Source of the DNA: Microthrixaceae bacterium
Lineage (GTDB): Bacteria; Actinomycetota; Acidimicrobiia; Acidimicrobiales; Microtrichaceae
Direction of reading: 5' to 3'
DNA: 64,000 bases
Assembly: GCA_020637215.1 (NCBI GenBank)
Contig: JACJWI010000003.1
Span: 337,997-401,996 of the forward strand
In this document: positions 60,587-64,000 of the stretch, in pieces
Position numbering within the stretch: the first letter of the stretch is position 1
Layout: every line of letters starts with the position of its first letter
Program-made: the position numbers and the translations under genes
Notes under the pieces: model-generated
Seen by the model: only the letters and a program-made list of their open reading frames with translations
Told to the model about the DNA's origin: nothing
The model's database searches: none

Positions 60587-61918
60587 TCAGCCGCCGTCGG
60601 CGTTGGGGATGCGCGGCGCTCCCGGAACGGTCGACGCGGTGGCGCGGGGCTCGGTGGTCGTGGTCGTCGCCCCTCCCGGACCCGACGATCCTCCCGAGCG
60701 CCTGCGTTCGATCATCGACCGCAGGTCCTCGGGGGACCCGATCAGCGCGGCGCCGGTCGGTCGGGGAAGTCCGTCGACCCGGTCGAGCAGCGCCGTCGCG
60801 CCGTCGAGGTCGTCGCGGTACACCGCGGCCGACGCCAGCAGCAGCAGTGCGTTGCCGTTGTCGGGCTCCACAGCCAGGATGCGATCGGCCAGCGTCGTCG
60901 CCGCGGCCACGTCGGGGGTCTCGGTGCCGAGCAGGGTGAGCGCCTTGGACAGCAGCGCGTCGGTCGAGGTCGGGTCCGCGGCCAGGACTCCGTCGAGGCA
61001 CCTCGACAGAGCGGCGACGAACGCGGCGTCGTCGACCGCGCTCCCCTCCGAACCCGAGCCCGAGTCCGAGTCCGAGCCCGAGCCCGAGTCCGTGTCCGAG
61101 CCTGCGGCCCCGCCGGCTGCGGCGGCCTGCTCCCAGCAGCCCCGGACGCGATCGTCGAGGAGGCCGAAGAAGATCGTGCGTTCGAGGCCCTCCTGACGAA
61201 GGACCTGCACCGCGACCTCGGGCGGGTCGTTGCGGTAGAAGCGGTCGACCTCGGCCGCCGCCGCGGTGTAGCTCTGGCGGGCGGTCGTGTCGTCTCCCTT
61301 GGCCCGCGCCGCGGTTCCGGCCCGGGCGAGCAGCACCGCCCTGAAGACTCGGGCGTCGGGATAGTCGGGATCGATCTCGACCACCCGAGCCAGGTTCTTC
61401 GCCCCCCGCTCCACCTGGTCGTCACGGACGAACGCCCAGCCCTGATAGGTCAACGCCTCCAGGTTGTCGGGGTGCTCGTCGAGGATGTCGGCGTAGCAGT
61501 CGACGCCCTCAGCTGGCTTCTGGAAGCTGGTCATCTGACAGGACGCCAGGCGTTGGCGCAGCGAGTCGTCGTTGCCGGTGATCGTCCCGCTGCCGCGCTG
61601 GCCCGACGAGCGGGCCAACAGGAAGCCGGCCAGGACCGCCACCGCGAGCACCGACACGACGACGAGCGCTGTGCGACCACGGTTCCGCTCCGGTCGGCTC
61701 TGCTCGAGCAGGTCGCGGTGCTCGTCGATGGCCCGGATGACCTCAGCGGCCCGGGCGGTGTAGTCGTCCTTCAGCTCGCCGTAGTCGTGGTCGTCGAGGT
61801 CGCCGGCGTCGTGCTCGCGCTCGAGGTCGCGCAGCGACGCCAGCAGGTGGTCGCGCTGCTCCTCGAGCTCGGCCAGGCGGTCGGGGTCGAGGTGGCCCTG
61901 ACGTGCCGTGGTGCTCAC
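60587..61918 (-). CDS. ccmI: CcmI-like cytochrome c maturation protein with TPR repeats
   Basis: The 443-residue protein begins with a coiled-coil cytoplasmic stretch (LEEQRDHLLASLRDLEREHDAGDLDDHDYGELKDDY), a membrane helix at about residues 84-101 (ALVVVSVLAVAVLAGFLLA) and outer TPR-like repeats (PDNLEALTYQGWAFVRDDQVERGAKNLARVVEIDPDYPDA). This resembles CcmI, which hands apocytochrome c to the ligation complex. A Ser/Asp/Gly tract (about residues 278-297) is encoded by a short tandem repeat. The GTG overlaps the ccmH stop. Confidence 0.82.
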   Translation of the reverse strand: MSTTARQGHLDPDRLAELEEQRDHLLASLRDLEREHDAGDLDDHDYGELKDDYTARAAEVIRAIDEHRDLLEQSRPERNRGRTALVVVSVLAVAVLAGFLLARSSGQRGSGTITGNDDSLRQRLASCQMTSFQKPAEGVDCYADILDEHPDNLEALTYQGWAFVRDDQVERGAKNLARVVEIDPDYPDARVFRAVLLARAGTAARAKGDDTTARQSYTAAAAEVDRFYRNDPPEVAVQVLRQEGLERTIFFGLLDDRVRGCWEQAAAAGGAAGSDTDSGSGSDSDSGSGSEGSAVDDAAFVAALSRCLDGVLAADPTSTDALLSKALTLLGTETPDVAAATTLADRILAVEPDNGNALLLLASAAVYRDDLDGATALLDRVDGLPRPTGAALIGSPEDLRSMIERRRSGGSSGPGGATTTTTEPRATASTVPGAPRIPNADGG

Positions 61919-62493
61919 CGGTCATCCGATCGCGGCTCCGGAGCCGGAGCCGGAGCCGAGTCTGGATCCGGCACGGGCCGGGACCCGGCCCGTGGCTCGG
62001 CCGCGAGGGCGTCGGCGACCAGGGCGACGTCCTCGTCCGAGGCGTGGTGCTCCGATCGCTCCCGGCTCCATCGCCGGAAGGTCCCCGCCAGCAGCAGGAC
62101 CGCTCCGGCCACCACGACCACCGGGACGACCCACACCAGCCCGCCGACACCGCTCGACGGCGGGGTCAGGAGGACCTCGGTGCCGTAGCGGTCGGCGAAG
62201 AAGTTCAGGATCTCGTCATCGGTGCCGCCCTGGCGCATCTGGTCGCGGATCTCCTCGCGGAACTGGATCGCGAGCGGAGCCTGGGACGCGGCGACGGACT
62301 CGCCGACGCACTGGAGGCACTTGAGGCGGCCGGCGAGGGCGAAGAGTCGCTCGTCAGAGGTGCCCGAACGCGGCGGTGAACCGGCGCCGACGACGACGGC
62401 GACCACCACGATGAGACCCATCAGCGCCCACCACCACCACTGCTGGCGGTACCGGTGGCGCACCGGTGCCCGTCGGGAGACCTCGGCGGTCAC
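61915..62493 (-). CDS. ccmH: Cytochrome c maturation protein CcmH
   Basis: CcmH is a thiol oxidoreductase that reduces the CXXCH cysteines of apocytochrome c for haem attachment. The motif ALAGRLKCLQCVGESVAASQAPLAIQFREEIRDQMRQGGTDDEILNFFADRYGTEVLLTPP is the family core with its CxxC pair. There is an N-terminal membrane helix, a second helix (LVWVVPVVVVAGAVLLLAG), and a Pro/Glu/Asp-rich tail. The 192-residue frame starts at GTG 62493, which overlaps the ccmG stop. Confidence 0.92.
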   Translation of the reverse strand: MTAEVSRRAPVRHRYRQQWWWWALMGLIVVVAVVVGAGSPPRSGTSDERLFALAGRLKCLQCVGESVAASQAPLAIQFREEIRDQMRQGGTDDEILNFFADRYGTEVLLTPPSSGVGGLVWVVPVVVVAGAVLLLAGTFRRWSRERSEHHASDEDVALVADALAAEPRAGSRPVPDPDSAPAPAPEPRSDDR

Positions 62494-63065
62494 GAGCCGG
62501 CTCCCACGACGGTCGAGGACGCCGGACCACCCGCGCCCGTGCCCGCGCCCCGGGCGATGCGGGCCTCGACCTGTTCGGCGGTGATCCCGCCGATGTACTT
62601 CTCGACCACGGTGCCGTCGGGGGCGATGAGGTACGACTCGGGCAGCTTGATCAGCCCGTAGTCGATCGAGGCGGCGTCGGTGTCTGTGACCAGCACCGGC
62701 CAGTCCCCGCCCTTCTCGGCGAAGAACTCGGTGACCTTCTCGGCGGTGTCGCCGGCGGCCACGCTCACCACCTGCAGGGTGCCGTCCTGCTCGCCGGCCA
62801 GGCGGACCAGCTCGGGGTGCTCGGCCACGCACGGCGGGCACCACGTGGCGAAGAAGTTGACCAGCACCCACTGCCCGCGGTGCTTGTCCAGGTCGAAGCT
62901 CTGCCCGTCCGCGGTGGTGCCGACCAGCGCTGGTGCGACCTTGCCGACCACCGGGCTGGCCGACGCGGCACCGTCGCCGCCCTGCGGGCTGAACGCCAGG
63001 AGGGCGACGAGGCCGGCCAGGGCCACCCCGACGACGGCGGCGATGATCGCGGAGCGGTGCCTCAC
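62490..63065 (-). CDS. ccmG: Thioredoxin-like protein CcmG/DsbE
   Basis: The 191-residue membrane-anchored thioredoxin has an N-terminal helix (SAIIAAVVGVALAGLVALLAF), the redox site VNFFATWCPPCVAEHPELVRLA and the cis-Pro region GLIKLPESYLIAPDGTVVEKYIGG. It supplies reducing power for haem ligation to apocytochrome c outside the membrane. GTG 63065 overlaps the ccmF stop codon. It lies in the ccmF-ccmG-ccmH-ccmI operon. Confidence 0.93.
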   Translation of the reverse strand: MRHRSAIIAAVVGVALAGLVALLAFSPQGGDGAASASPVVGKVAPALVGTTADGQSFDLDKHRGQWVLVNFFATWCPPCVAEHPELVRLAGEQDGTLQVVSVAAGDTAEKVTEFFAEKGGDWPVLVTDTDAASIDYGLIKLPESYLIAPDGTVVEKYIGGITAEQVEARIARGAGTGAGGPASSTVVGAGS

Positions 63066-64000
63066 GTCGGAACCGGCTCGGGTTCGGGGTCGGGGTCGGA
63101 GTCGGGATCGGGTCGGGGGCCGGGATCCACCTCGTGATCGCGTCGAGGAAGGGTCGAGACGACGGGCGCGGACACCGGGTCGAGCGGGTTGCGACGCCGA
63201 CGGCCCGGGAAGAGGGCGAGCAACGTCCCGACCACCATCACGATCCCGCCGACCCACAGCCACAGGATCAGGGGCTGCACGATCACGCGCAGCCCGATGG
63301 CGGAGCCTTCACCCGACGGCGCCTTGGTCAACGCCAGGTAGACGTCGTCGGTCGGCCCGACCCGCACCGACGGGGTGCCGATCGTCTGGCCGTCGACGCG
63401 GTACTTGTTCAGACGGGGTTCGAAGACCCGGTCGCCGTCGACGCGCACCCGGGCGATCAGCTCGACGCGGTTGTCGGCCTCGATCGTGCGCGACCCGAGG
63501 TACTCGACGCTGTGGCCGGCCACCGTCGCGGTCCTACCCGGCTCGAGGGTGAGCTCGGCCTGGCGGATGTAGCTCATCGACGCCGCGAAGGCGACACCGA
63601 TCACGATGGCGCCGAGGTGCACGACCATGCCGCCGTTGGCCCGGCCGAGCAGCCCCCGCCACCCCTGGCGTCGGGTGGCGAGCGCCAACTGACGGACCGC
63701 GGAGCCGGCCGCGAACCCACCCAGGCCGAACGCCACCAGCGCCGCCCACCCGGTGGCGCCGACGGCCAGGGCGAGGAGGACGGAACCGACCCCGGCCCAC
63801 GCCGGCCACCACAACCGGTCGCGCAGCAGCTCGGGCGTCCCCTTGCGCCACGGGAGCACGGGTGCGACCCCCATCAGGAACAGGAGCACGAAGCCGATCG
63901 GCATCGTCATGCGGCTGAAGTACGGGACGCCGACCGACAGCCGGTCCCCGTTGACCGCTTCGACGATCAGGGGGAACACCGTGCCGAGCAGGACGATGAA
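63062..64000 (-). CDS. ccmF: Haem lyase subunit CcmF, C-terminal part
   Basis: The visible 312 codons correspond to the end of CcmF, which ligates haem to apocytochrome c with CcmH and CcmI. The segment LLGTVFPLIVEAVNGDRLSVGVPYFSRMTMPIGFVLLFLMGVAPVLPW is a CcmF signature. The late periplasmic domain (GHSVEYLGSRTIEADNRVELIARVRV) and the last helix (LWLWVGGIVMVVGTLLALF) follow. The tail is Pro/Asp-rich. The start and the WWD haem-binding domain are beyond the window. Confidence 0.92.
   Translation of the reverse strand, partial: FIVLLGTVFPLIVEAVNGDRLSVGVPYFSRMTMPIGFVLLFLMGVAPVLPWRKGTPELLRDRLWWPAWAGVGSVLLALAVGATGWAALVAFGLGGFAAGSAVRQLALATRRQGWRGLLGRANGGMVVHLGAIVIGVAFAASMSYIRQAELTLEPGRTATVAGHSVEYLGSRTIEADNRVELIARVRVDGDRVFEPRLNKYRVDGQTIGTPSVRVGPTDDVYLALTKAPSGEGSAIGLRVIVQPLILWLWVGGIVMVVGTLLALFPGRRRRNPLDPVSAPVVSTLPRRDHEVDPGPRPDPDSDPDPEPEPVPT

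Overview
The window is a GC-rich chromosomal segment (roughly 70% by eye) with actinobacterial gene content: WhiB, a PdtaS-type kinase, DUF3107, DUF3090, SCO1664-type proteins, F420-linked enzymes, a wax ester synthase, and the argS-lysA-hom-thrC-rho-rpmE-prfA-prmC gene order. System I cytochrome c maturation genes, an acyl-CoA dehydrogenase with ETF, and the general style of the proteins suggest class Acidimicrobiia. That placement is inference from gene content. I see no insertion sequence, phage, plasmid or CRISPR signal. No stretch over 300 bases lacks a gene; the largest gaps are 4600-4871 and 32029-32274.

1-12190 is a minus-strand cluster running argS, lysA, hom, thrC, an ApgM-type enzyme in the slot where homoserine kinase (thrB) normally sits, rho, rpmE, an unknown protein, prfA and prmC. 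A tRNA-Arg(CCG) gene is divergent from argS. 12338-18553 holds a GT-C-like membrane protein, a metal-ion ABC importer (permease, ATPase, lipoprotein) and an LCP cell-wall ligase. 18686-31338 is mixed: acyl-CoA dehydrogenase, FrhB-like F420 protein, uracil-DNA glycosylase, the conserved trio phosphomutase-like/DUF3090/SCO1664, an enoyl-CoA hydratase family protein, a sugar-lactone oxidase cotranscribed with etfBA, and a diacylglycerol-kinase-like protein.

31324-41261 carries a glycerophosphodiesterase, whiB convergent with a pdtaS-like kinase, two adjacent ArsA-type ATPases with DUF3107, a PLP desulfhydrase, a PadR-controlled drug-efflux ABC pair and a DksA-like zinc protein. 41420-47465 has a WS/DGAT with a coupled hydrolase, then Mrp, a SufR-like regulator and a cysteine desulfurase (Fe-S metabolism). 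47500-53373 holds a HAD phosphatase, a large lipid-anchored subtilase with FG-GAP-type repeats, SixA and a lipoprotein. 53408-56859 is a MarR-controlled set: YceI, an LLM oxidoreductase, a pirin and a decayed metallo-beta-lactamase gene. 56910-60484 has a TetR/MFS divergent pair and a saccharopine-dehydrogenase-like enzyme. The end is a ccmF-ccmG-ccmH-ccmI operon cut by the window edge.

The most unusual feature is a set of intergenic near-perfect palindromes (44-64 bp) in at least three sequence families: 21804 and 27005; 36923 and 40037; 38042, 40781 and 60502; plus a singleton at 19986. Within one family the inner stem bases change in a compensated way, so the structure itself appears to be kept. 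Other recurrent traits are GTGA/ATGA stop-start overlaps within operons and TANNNT boxes 6-8 bases before start codons, which predicts many leaderless mRNAs.
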